Assembly: GCF_000203795.2 (NCBI RefSeq)
Contig: NW_006281104.1
Coordinates: forward strand, 371,993-435,992
Length of the DNA: 64,000 bases
Direction: 5' to 3'
From: Batrachochytrium dendrobatidis JAM81
Lineage: Eukaryota; Chytridiomycota; Chytridiomycetes; Rhizophydiales
The notes below the pieces were generated by a model, which saw only the letters and a list, made by a program, of their open reading frames with translations, made no database searches and was not told where the DNA came from. Position 1 is the stretch's first letter. Each line of letters opens with the position of its first letter. A program made the position numbers and the translations under genes. Of the stretch, positions 46,920 through 56,955 are shown piece after piece.

Positions 46920-49900
46920 ATTGGATCAAAAATAGTAATATTGAGCAAAGATGGAACCACAAAATCACTTGCGTCTGCAATTTTCCTAGACCAAAAAGGC
47001 AGAGGCAAGAGCATATCTACATTACCCACACATTTTGTAAAGCCGCTCAAACAACGCAGTCTGCCCATTATTGCTAAACGATTCATTCGAAAAAATGGGA
47101 AACTACCCAATGCATTAGCTGCTAATTCTGAACAAAACGGCTCTGTAATGTCCGTATCCATGTCAGATTCATCGGCCATGCACCATTATGCGAATCTTGA
47201 CAAGAGCAGCAAGTCTAAAAATGGAAAATCATTGGCTCAAAACAATTCTATCACCAAGAAACAATCAAACCAAGAGGAAAAAAGTTTCTTGCTACCAATT
47301 CAAGATGCCAGTAATTGTCAATCAAGTGTCAAAGAGTCTCCATCAGAAGCCATAAATCCACCATCAATATCCAATCGCTCGATAACTGAAAACTCGCATA
47401 TTTCAAATTTCAGCACTAAATCAGAGCTTTTGTTAAATAACAAGGCAGTATACTTGGATGCAAGTTCTATCCCCATGCATAGTCCTGCATTGGACCAACG
47501 GCAAAAAGGCCCTCAAAATCCAAAACAAATTATGCTTCAAAAACAGAGAAAAATTCGATATGGAAATCTTATTTTTCAAACTCAATCCAACACAAACTCT
47601 AAAGCACATGATTTGCAAGCTGTATCTACAAACATAATTGATTCAAAAAATTCACTTGCAAGCTTTTTTCAAAAAGTAGACAGTATGCACTGTAATACTG
47701 CCAGCAGCAATACTTGTATTCGCCAGACATCAATAGAAGCATCCCATTCAAACTGTAGTCGCATTAAAAGTGAACATCAAAATGATTGCAGTAGTACTGA
47801 TGAAACTAGAACTATCAATCCTGTCAACCAAAATATAGATGTGTTAAACCAATCAGTTCTGGAAAGCACCGTTGAAGCTATATCACTAGACAGCAGCACA
47901 AATGTACCCTCTCACATCAACGATCATCCAACTTATGATGGTGGCCAAATCCCTGAACCTAAAATTTTATCACGTACCGCATTAAATAAAGTTGAACACG
48001 GCAGTCAATCACAGACAAACCAACACTATATTGCATCTAGTGTGGTGCCTGATTCATCCAAATGCATACCAAATGCTACATCTGAAATTTCAGCCGCGTT
48101 GGCTCTTTATGCATGGACAGGTGCAAAAGCAACCTTATCAACCAAATGTCTTGCAAAAAATACGTCCATCTCTGGACCACAAAACGCTATTCAAGTAAAA
48201 CAGACACCATCACTCACATCAACTCGAACACCCAACTACTTGGAAAAAAACAGGATTGTGATTGAATCACCCTCACCCCTTACTCCATTAAACTCTAAGC
48301 CACTTTTTTACAGTCATACTGTATCCACAAACGAAACTACCCAACTCGAGAGTAACGTGCTGGATCGTATTCGCGAGTGGACAGCGTGGGATGTTGCCAT
48401 GCTGCGCGAATTAACTCATATGATTGAACCAGTTTATGCAGCAGACAAGCTGCATGAAGCAGCATCAAATGAGCTAAATGCAAAAATAGAATTGAAGCCA
48501 TCTACCGACTCTGAAAACACAAAAAGTGAGGGAAAAGAAACCTTGCACAATCGACCATTTAAAGATCATAAGGATGCCAAGCATAACAACATGCACATTT
48601 CATTCAAACTTTGTGACTACGATATCAACAGTTGTAGTGGATCTATTTTGCAAACACTCTGCTCTACAGACAATCATACTTTTGAAAATGACTTTGAAGC
48701 TTCTAGCTTAATGAATCCAAGTGATCCACTGTTGAAGCCAATACAGAGCATTATCCATATCCATCAAAACCAAAATCCCAATATTCCAAAATCTACTGGA
48801 AATCACGACACTCGCAAATACGTTCGAGGTATTAATGGTGGTCTAGAACTCACATCAAATTCCAAGCCTGCTCAATCATCACAGTTTTATGACAATGGAA
48901 TGAAATCCCCTCGATCTAGCTCGACAGCTGGACTACGTCAACTCATAACGACAGCTATTAATCCCAAGTCTTACACACCCGAAGTAATTGACTCGTACAC
49001 TCAGCATGGGTTTCAACCTACTCCACAACACTATCCATATATGCGCAATTTGCCACCTTCGATCCCAAACACAAACTTTAATGTCGTGTCTATCAATCCA
49101 AACCAGTGCACTTCCTCTCCTGCCGTATATTCTCATCGTGCAACTCTAGATCCATCAGTCATTAAGCGACCAAAATTACCAATTAAAAAAAGCAAGAGTC
49201 AAAAAGTGGGTCATGAAGCTACTGGCGGTATGGCGCCTCGGAATACTGGAGTAAGTGGTAAGCCAAAACACAAATCTAAACAACTCGAACCTACTCGTAA
49301 AGCTATACCCCAACAGCATACATCGCTACAATGCAATACTGAGTCGGTGGATGAAGATGAAACAGAAATTGACAATGATTCTAGTACTCCTATACCATCC
49401 ACAGACTTACCGTTATCCATTGCATGCACGTTTACAAACCCATTGAAAAGCGCAGATGTGGAAATAAAGGAAACTCGAGATTTCAACATGGACAGCGTGG
49501 GCCAGTACGTTTTAGATTCAGAGCATGCGAATGCAAATACTACTGCAATTGAATTTTCAAATAAGCATTGGGATGATCCGGATGTAGAGGCATCAACAGA
49601 TAATATGGCGTATAATCTGTGGAATGAGATGCCTATGCCGTATTTGGAACAATCTTCCGTGCCTGAAGCACCAACTCTTCCTGATTCAAATTCATTGTAC
49701 CATATACCAGTACACCACTCGAATACTAAGCCAGCACAACTGTCAGCCTCTTCTATTGGCAAGACACTTGGAGTTAAAATGGGCAGTCTGGGTCCTGACA
49801 AAGAAAACGAAACATATTTACAAAAGGTAAACCACTCTGTATCTAAATGCGTGCATGGTATTTTGATTCGAATTTATAATGTTTATACCAACACCAACAT

Positions 49901-50563
49901 TTAAGCTGGAAAAACAAAATAGACAAAGAGAATATAGCAATCAGGTCAGAACACTAGCAATGGTAAGCTATTCCAGACAAGGCAATACCAGATCTTTGAC
50001 CGACTCTCCATCCACTCCATTTGATGAACAAAGAATTGACAGTAGACAATCCATTAGCGAATCAGGATGGAATAATAATGAAAAATCAGAATCAGTTTTG
50101 CAGTGGTCGCATACTAAACGATCAATACCCCTGCGTGCACCTAGCTCGGTTGAATCAAAAACCAAACTACCAGTTATATTTCAGCGCAATCCAGTTGCAG
50201 AACAGTTGGCTGAAGCACTTTCAAAACGAGAAAAAGTACGGTATTATAAACTAGATTCGACTGTAATGTACAATACAGGTTAAGCAATATTAAAAACTGA
50301 ATTTGTATTGACTGATTATTTAGATGAAAGCTTATGCTGCAGGAGTTCGCAAATCAACACATGCAAAGTTTTTTGAAAAGTCCACGTCATCTTCAGCACA
50401 AGGAGAGACTCGGTTTCCTCTCATTTCACTTGCCAAAAAGAGTATGAGTTTGAACGAAGCAGCATTATGCTCATTGAAGGAAATTAAAAATCTGGAAGAT
50501 ACACATGTACGTGATATGGCAGCAGCAGATTCCATTAGAAAGGAACTTGGATTAAAAGTGTAA
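46920..50563 (+). CDS. Large unrecognised Ser/Asn-rich protein; 5' end unresolved
   Basis: The frame is open from 46920 to a GTAAAC donor after 49826. It joins exon 49906-50278, then exon 50331-50563 (stop). The first in-frame ATG is at 47148, but similarity of composition continues upstream, so earlier exons are likely (see 46424-46650). At least 1150 aa. Most of the protein is disordered, with clusters of Ser, Asn, Gln and Lys. Two more ordered parts exist: LDRIREWTAWDVAMLRELTH near residue 480, which looks like an amphipathic helix, and the C-terminal 190 aa. The latter include DKENETYLQKLEKQNRQREY (coiled coil) and the end SLNEAALCSLKEIKNLEDTH followed by AADSIRKELGLKV. I do not recognise the family. 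The segment around IFLDQKGRGKSIS could be the end of a doublecortin fold. Confidence 0.65.
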
Positions 50564-50824
50564 CGAAACCATCATCTAAACTTTACAGTCGACTAAATAA
50601 AATATTAAACTAGCTTATGTGATAAATTGGAACATAGATGCGTAAGATGCATTGCAAATGTAAATCAAATGTACAATTCCAGTCTTTCATAGATTAAACA
50701 CGCATTCTCCGACCTGGATCAGGCTTTCCAGTTGCATAAATTCCTACAGTAGCAATATAGCTCAGAAAAGTTGCATCTACAGTTCCAAATACTATTTAAA
50801 GCCGTTGTTTGCATAGTATAAATT

Positions 50825-52108
50825 ATGACTCCAGCACACTCGCTAGTTAGATACGACAACCCAGTTTTGGTGTCTCGGACAGACGCAGCAGGAAAGGTTG
50901 TTGGAGGAAAAACCGCAGCGGGGCAGTCAACAGACTCAAAGAGACCACTCGGTGGTCTGAAGAAACTCCCACCAGTTGATGACAAGGGTCGTGTAAAGAC
51001 TCCTACACAAACTGAAGATATTCTCAACTCAATCCTACCTCCTCGGTAAGCCATTGCCATCTTTGATAGTATATCTTGAAATGATGCGTGTTTTCAACAG
51101 CATCTGCAATAGCGGATGTTCTAAACGTGGCGGATGAAGAAACGACTTTTATGCTTCAAGAGCTTGAAACTAATCATGTTTAGGATTGTGTAATACTTTT
51201 ATTATTAGTGAGTGGGATGAAAATGGGCAACTGTGGGTCCAGAAAGTATCCAGTACTCCTGCAACCCGTCTAGATGTGATCAATCTACAGGTAATGGTAC
51301 AACGTATCATGTATTGATGAATATAAATAGACTATAATATGCTAAAAATAGACTATTTATAGGAGCAACTGGACCACATGCTGCAGAAACGCCAAGCTAG
51401 GGAAACTGGAATTTGCCCAGTGCGCCGTGAACTCTACAGCCAATGCTTTGGTAAAATTGTTTTTCAATATGCAATGAATCGTAGCCTAATGTGCTAATCA
51501 AGGTGTTTAAAACGACTAAATAGACGAACTGATTCGTCAAGTCACCATTAGCTGTCAGGAGCGTGGACTACTTCTTCTTCGAGTGCGAGACGAAATTCGC
51601 ATGTCCATTGCTGCTTATCAAACGCTGTACGAGAGTAGTGTGGCATTTGGTATGCGCAAAGCTCTTCAAGCAGAACAGGGCAAATCAGATATGGAAGTCA
51701 AGGTATATTTAGTCACTGACAGTTTTGCATAGTCCAAGAAATGATATAGCCAGACATTTGTTGACGAATTCTACACCCTATCGATAAACTATCAATTTCT
51801 GTGACTTACCATTGAAATTGCATTTAGATCAAGGAGCTTGAGGACGATAAACGTCAACTCGAGCAAAATGTACTTGAACTCAAAGCCAAATGTGAGGCAA
51901 TCGAGAAGCGAGAAAGTGAGCGACGCGCAATGGAAGAAAGAAAGCATGCCGAAGAGATTGCATTCCTTAAAAAGACAAATGTTCAGCTCAAGGTAATACC
52001 ACGATTTGATGTTTGGAAAAATGACGAGTAGCAAGTACCTGATTTATTTTTGTGTAAACAATATTCTAGACACAACTTGAGGGTATTCTGAGCCCTCAAA
52101 AAAAGTAG
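50825..52108 (+). CDS. DNALI1: Axonemal inner-arm dynein light intermediate polypeptide (DNALI1/p28)
   Basis: Six exons (50825-51045, 51209-51290, 51363-51450, 51524-51702, 51828-51992, 52070-52108) give 257 aa, nearly the same as human DNALI1 (258). The N-terminus reads SLVRYDNPVLVSR. The TQTEDILNSILPPREWDENG segment is diagnostic, followed by QLWVQKVSSTPATRLDVINL. Next come CPVRRELYSQCFDELIRQVT and ERGLLLLRVRDEIRMSIAAY. The C-terminal 80 residues are a heptad-rich coiled coil ending TQLEGILSPQKK. The protein is a light chain of inner dynein arms in the flagellar axoneme, where it binds heavy chains with actin. Its presence shows the fungus makes motile zoospores; higher fungi have lost it. 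Confidence 0.96.
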
Positions 52109-52430
52109 TAATTGAAAACATTACAAATCACTTTTAAATTTTTGATCTTCAGTTGACGTTTAATAGAATATGATCTTACAGCACTTTAAAAGGTTTTCCC
52201 AAATATCGGTCAGCAACAATCAGATGGCCGTGATCTCAAATAAATAATCTAGTCTGCAGAAAAAGGAATGCCCACTGGCTATTATAATGCAATTTAAAAT
52301 GGCTAGAATATCCAAAAAATAGCTGGATACTGTATGATAAAGGAAAACTAGCAAGAGTAAATGATGGCAATTGTTTTATTTTTAAAAGGAACATCAATGT
52401 AGAGTTCCAATTATCGAGCAGTTGAAAAGA
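52109..52430. other. Intergenic region between convergent genes
   Basis: About 320 AT-rich bp with no gene, RNA or repeat that I can see. It holds the 3' ends of DNALI1 and the LisH-WD40 gene. Confidence 0.55.
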
Positions 52431-53832
52431 TCAAGCGCATGGCCAGACTCGTACAGTACGATCGTACGAGCAGGACACCAATGCATTGGCGGCCACATCA
52501 AATGTAATACCGCGTACTAGCCCTTCATGTCCAGTTAGCTTATTGATAATTCTTCCAGAGGCAATATGGTACACAATGCACGACTTGTCGTCGCTGGAGG
52601 CAAACAGAAATTTACCACTTGGATGCCAGCAGCAAGAAGCTTGAGTAAAGCCATCTGCATCCACACCCCACAAATCATGGACAATTCGGGAAGTACGTGC
52701 TTGATAAATGATAATTCTGCCAGCTTTAGAATCGGTATATACAGCAACATGGTGTCCAGAAGGTGAGGGAGAGATACACACGGGAACAAACGATACCCAT
52801 GTGTCACCATTGGAATTCATGTTGACAGGAGTGATGGCAAATGTTTCGTTTGCATCCAAGTCAATGTAGAGCAGATTGTGGTTATCTCGAACACCGACAA
52901 TAAGAGTTGAAGATTGCAAGGTGGGGTTTGAGGGCAGGAAACAAACTGACTCGACCGTTCCTTTAAAGTTGACAGTGTTGCGTTTTGTAAACTGCGGTTG
53001 CATGATAGAGTCCTCGGTAGACGATCGTCGGTAGATATTAATGGAGTGATCATGCGATCCAGTAACAAGCCATTGACCATCCGTTGAAAACGCGGAGCAA
53101 GCAACGTATTTTAAATGGTCCTTCCAGGAACATAATACTTGCTGAGTGGCAAGGTTGGCCAGATGAAGAGTACCGTCCATTCCAGTAGTAGCAACAAGCA
53201 ATGGATTGCATGGATACAGCGAGACACTCAGTATTGGAGATTTCTGATGAGTGAGGGTTGCAATGGTTTTACCAGAATCTGCCTCGCTTAGTCTGATTGT
53301 CTGATCTGTAGATCCAGTCACATATGCAGAAAATGATGGTGTCATGTATGGAGCATCTGGAAAGCTAGACACTGGTAAAGATGCAGCAGCTATACAAAGA
53401 ATATTTGCTTGATGGATGCCAAAGTAAGTCTGGGGAGTAGATGTAAATGCAAGGTCTAGTTCACCAGGCTGAGTTTCCAGCTCAACATCAAAGTTGCATC
53501 TGATTCAGTCAAGGTTGAACAAGGATTAGTACCAACAAGCTGGTAAAAAGATGACAAAGATCATCTTGATGGATTATAACTGTATTGCTTTACCCCTGCA
53601 TAGCAAGTTGATTCATTTGAGACTGGATAGCCCGAGTATCGTTCTCTTCAAGAATAGCAACAAGTGGTCGAGTAGTGGTTGGGACCAGGCCATCCAGGTT
53701 GTGAAGAGCATCAGCAGCCTCGTCCTCCAGGGCTTTTAGAGTGTGACTTAAATCATTGTCTTGCAAGAAACGGCGGACTAGATAAAGAGCGGTACGCTTG
53801 TACTTGTTGGTGGTATCTTCTAGTCCAGACAT
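52431..53832 (-). CDS. LisH-domain WD40 repeat protein
   Basis: Two exons (53832-53594 and 53499-52431) give 435 aa. Residues 10-45 form a LisH dimerisation motif (RTALYLVRRFLQDNDLSHTL followed by KALEDEA). Residues 100-435 form a WD40 propeller: SAYVTGSTDQTIRL, LVATTGMDGTLHLANL, CSAFSTDGQWLVTGSHDHSI, PSGKFLFASSDDKSC and a last blade ending SCSYDRTVRVW. LisH-WD40 proteins usually act as scaffolds in ubiquitin ligase, dynein or chromatin complexes. I do not recognise a specific orthologue. It differs from Lis1, which has a different linker and longer coiled coil. The join encodes NFDVELETQPGELDLAF across the intron, which reads naturally. Confidence 0.78.
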
Positions 53833-54480
53833 TTAGATAGTTGCAGTTGGGATGGTTGATAAAAGGTATAAAACAAGATAACAATGGCTTGCATCCACAT
53901 GGCAGAATTCATGAAAACTCGCATTCGTTTGTCTGACAATTCAAAGTTTACTTGGCTATATTACTCAAATATACTCTTAGGCCAAGTATCATTTACTCAT
54001 GAGTTTCATCAAGTGATTAAGCAATATATTTGAAACCCATCGCTTTGGCTCTGTTCAGAATCTGATTTTCAAGCGATTGAGCTGCTGAATGAAAAGCTAA
54101 AATAGTCCGAATGTTTTAAATAGATTCAGCAATTAGAAAAACTTGATTGCCGCCATGTTCATATAAAATGAAACGCTAAACAAGTACATAATAAACAGCC
54201 AATTTCAAGAATGGGTTCCAGTTTACTGGACAATATTCTGTTTTTGATCTCTTGATGATCGACATGGAAACAACAGTTGCACTTTTAATACGACCTTTGG
54301 TTTGTTGAACTGGAATGCAAGCGTATCTGAGATTTTAGGATACAGCAGAGAATCAAGCCAGGTTCAAAAATATAACTTTTATTATATGATGAGTATTGTG
54401 TCTATTCAAGATTGTCAATTTGTAGTAGGAGAATGCAACTAATTGACTATTTTATGTGAATACGACTCGCAACAGAAAAC
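53833..54480. other. Intergenic region between LisH-WD40 and the Nudix gene
   Basis: About 650 bp. The right half is element copy 6 (54150-54468), listed separately. The left half contains no gene that I can see. Confidence 0.5.
54150..54468. mobile_element. Terminal-inverted-repeat element, copy 6, degenerate
   Basis: The left end matches the family terminus at about 20 of 25 positions and runs into ATAAAATGAAAC at 54163-54174. The right end TTTTATGTGAATACGACT finishes near 54468. The interior is clearly related to the copy at 23.8 kb: CATAATAAACAGC, CCAGTTTACTGGACAA, TTTGTTGAAC and GCGTATCTGAG occur in the same order. It abuts the Nudix gene and so forms its proximal upstream region. The TA flanks are no longer intact. 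Confidence 0.62.
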
Positions 54481-54513
54481 TTGGCATCAACAGTAAAAAC
54501 TCTAAAAGATCTC

Positions 54514-55347
54514 ATGTTTATTCAGCTAGGCAAGTGGCGAGTTCCATTGACTGCCAAGTATGAGGCACTCAGACCACAATTAACACTTGTTCAGGCATTC
54601 AAACCATTTCAAGAGTGGGTACAGCGATTGGGTCATCAGCTAGATACCACATCAACGGGGAAACAGCTGGTAGTGCATGGTGTTCAGATTACTGATGTAG
54701 ATTACTTTGGGAAAGGCAGGATTGGGTTTGTCAAGTTTCATGCAGATATCCGATGGGCGGATCATGCAGATGGAGTGCCGGTGCCAGGAATAGTGTTTTG
54801 CAGAGGAGGAGCAGTAGCTATTTTGTTGATTGTTCGTCCTATCGAATCAGAATCTGAACCGACTCGAGAGCCACAAGAATGGGCAGTATTGACAGTACAG
54901 CCTCGACTGCCAATTGGATTGCTTCAAGAGACTGCATTGCCAGCAGGAATGCTGGATGGAGATTCCAACTTTAGTGGAGTGGCAGCAAAAGAACTGCAAG
55001 AAGAGTGTGGAATCACCCTTGCTTCATCCGATCTCATTGATTTAACAAACTACAAACTGCTGGATGATGATGCATGTGCAAGCGATTGCAGTGTGGACAG
55101 GGTGGAAGATGGGCTTTATCCAAGCGCAGGTGGATGTGACGAGCAGATTCGACTGTTTCTATGCGAAAAGCAGATGCCAATGGAGCAAATCCAAGCACTG
55201 CAAGGTCGAGAGGCTGGACTGCGCTCTGAAGGAGAGCGTATTCAAGTGCGACTAGTTCCATTGCAAGATCTATGGAGATCAACTAGAGATATGAAGGCAT
55301 TGGCAGCCTTGGCACTCTATCAGCAGCAACGGAAGCATGAATTATAA
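54514..55347 (+). CDS. Nudix hydrolase, ADP-sugar pyrophosphatase (plant NUDX14-like)
   Basis: Single exon, 277 aa from the first ATG (54514); the frame is open back to 54460, so an upstream exon is possible. The protein follows the plant NUDX14 pattern closely: DYFGKGRIGFVKFHADIRWA, VFCRGGAVAILLIV, VQPRLPIGLLQETALPAGML, the Nudix box AAKELQEECGI, YPSAGGCDEQIRLFLCEK and IQALQGREAGLRSEGERI, ending VPLQDLWRSTRDMKALAALA. In the Nudix box the first consensus Glu is Ser and Arg is Lys; NUDX14 proteins share a similar atypical start (GxFTGAAAKE), so the KEL-EE metal ligands remain. NUDX14 hydrolyses ADP-glucose/ADP-ribose to AMP and sugar phosphate. Exact substrate here is unknown. Confidence 0.85.
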   Translation: MFIQLGKWRVPLTAKYEALRPQLTLVQAFKPFQEWVQRLGHQLDTTSTGKQLVVHGVQITDVDYFGKGRIGFVKFHADIRWADHADGVPVPGIVFCRGGAVAILLIVRPIESESEPTREPQEWAVLTVQPRLPIGLLQETALPAGMLDGDSNFSGVAAKELQEECGITLASSDLIDLTNYKLLDDDACASDCSVDRVEDGLYPSAGGCDEQIRLFLCEKQMPMEQIQALQGREAGLRSEGERIQVRLVPLQDLWRSTRDMKALAALALYQQQRKHEL

Positions 55348-55499
55348 AGTCATTGCTGCAATCCAGACTGTGTTCTTTATTGTGACTAATTTAGACAATT
55401 GCCAATGAAATGGTCAGATAATTGATGGCTATAATCGTACAAATTGAAAAAATTGAAACTTGAACTTTACCATTTCAATACCTAGTTTTGAAAATTATA

Positions 55500-56194
55500 A
55501 TGCTATTGACTACTGTTGCTCTTGGTAGGTTACTGGATTATCCCTTGATTGAACCAGGCTCTATTTCGCTCTCAACATATTGGTATTCGATACATGCTAA
55601 TCCGCCCTCATGCTCCCTGCATTACTGAATATTCACCTGTAAATAGTTATTACTTCCTCTACCTATGTGGCGTTTGCTCAAATCCTTGGTAGTAGTTGTG
55701 GAGTTGGATTGCCAGACTGTCTATTGATTCAAGCATGCTCCGTTTTCCCTTCTGGGTTGAGTTTTTGTGCCTTACCACCAGTAGGACCAGGCCAAATCTG
55801 TCTTAATGTAGTTCCAGGCCCCGTTTGTGTTGCTGGCAATTCATGTGTTGGAGGAATATGTGTTGCTAGCACGGTACCACCACCTGCTCCGGTGCCAGCA
55901 CCTGCAACTACCCTAACCATTACAACTAGAACGACACTGACTGCACCTCCAACAACATCTGTTGTACTGCCACCAGTCACTTCCATAACCTCTATAAGCC
56001 CTGTTCCTTCAGTAGTACCACCTGCTAGTCCTCCTTCAGCTTCTTCTCGCGTGGTTGCAGCTCCTCCTCCACCTGGTGCTGTTGCTGGTGCTGTTTCTGG
56101 CTCTGCCAATGTTACTCAAAACGGGGACATTGCTCTAACTGCTCCGATAGTCGGAATCTCGTTAGGTGCTTTGCTGATGTCCTTGATACTGTAA
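55500..56194 (+). CDS. Secreted Cys/Pro/Thr-rich protein with GPI-anchor-like C-terminus
   Basis: Two exons (55500-55524 and 55647-56194) give 190 aa. The short first exon plus the start of the second make a signal peptide, MLLTTVALVITSSTYVAFA, with likely cleavage before Gln. The mature N-terminal 60 residues carry eight Cys (SSCGVGLPDCLLIQACSVF ... CVAGNSCVGGICV), a compact disulphide-bonded module. A Pro/Thr/Ser/Val-rich stalk follows, expected to be O-glycosylated. The end, NGDIALTAPIVGISLGALLM and a few hydrophobic residues, fits a GPI-anchoring signal with a site around GSAN. It is probably a cell-wall or zoospore surface protein. I do not recognise the Cys module by name. Confidence 0.75.
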
Positions 56195-56955
56195 CAGCAT
56201 CACCTCGCGTATAATTGTTTCATGTGTACTGGCTGCACCACACAGCTTTGGTGTTCCATGTATATTGACTAGTGTATCGATTCGCTCAATTGTATGTTTG
56301 TTCATGACAAGCCCTTTACTGATTACATTAGTCTACTGCCATTTACTTTTTAAATAATACTTTAAATAAATTTGATATTAAAAGTGTTTTGGAATGGACC
56401 AGTTAAATGCCTGTGCTCTTTTAGAGATTTTACTCAATTCAAACCACGTTTATCATATGATGCTCAAACTATAGTTTTGATTTAAAATTGTCCACTTTTG
56501 AAAGCCATATATTGTACGACTACCAAATTCATCCATTGCAATCTAGATGGAGGTTTAGTGTTTCAATTTCTGTTGTGTTCTAGAATCACAGATACGGTTT
56601 AATTCGAGAAAATATTGCATGTTAGGAATACAACCACCCAATGCTTGGGAAAGAAGAATTGGAGATTGAACAAGCGTGGGATGTATTCAAGTTATGATTA
56701 TCCACTCAGTTTTTTATACAGCAATGAGTACGCAAGAGAAAACCAGTAAACTTTCAAGTTTAAAACCCACAATGTTGGTTTAGTAAATTTGGATAGATTG
56801 AGGCTTTTATTTGGTGTTTCATTTTATATGAATATGGTCAAGTTTTGAATGTCTGAACTCGTTCAAAATAGCTTAACCTCACGTGACAATGGACTTTTTA
56901 TTTTTTGGGTTGTCATTGAATTTCATGGCTTATTACTTGACAAATAGCAAAGACA
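56195..56955. other. Intergenic region with a degenerate repeat copy
   Basis: About 760 bp between the secreted-protein gene and ETT1. It contains the sequence related to the inverted-repeat element (56580-56840) but no gene. Confidence 0.5.
56580..56840. mobile_element. Terminal-inverted-repeat element, copy 7, 5' end not found
   Basis: The right terminus GTTTCATTTTATATGAATAT ends near 56840 and matches the family end. The interior shares ordered blocks with the copy at 33.06 kb: CAGATACGG, TTCGAGAAAATAT, CCCAATGCT, TTGGAGATTGAA, ATGAGTACG and ACCAGTAAACT. No left terminus was recognised near 56.45 kb, so the copy is truncated or decayed. Confidence 0.5.

Noticed and set aside
53500..53593. 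Suspected frameshift in the LisH-WD40 gene at the exon junction
   Set aside because: Recounting the bases showed the join 53594/53499 is in frame; no frameshift exists.
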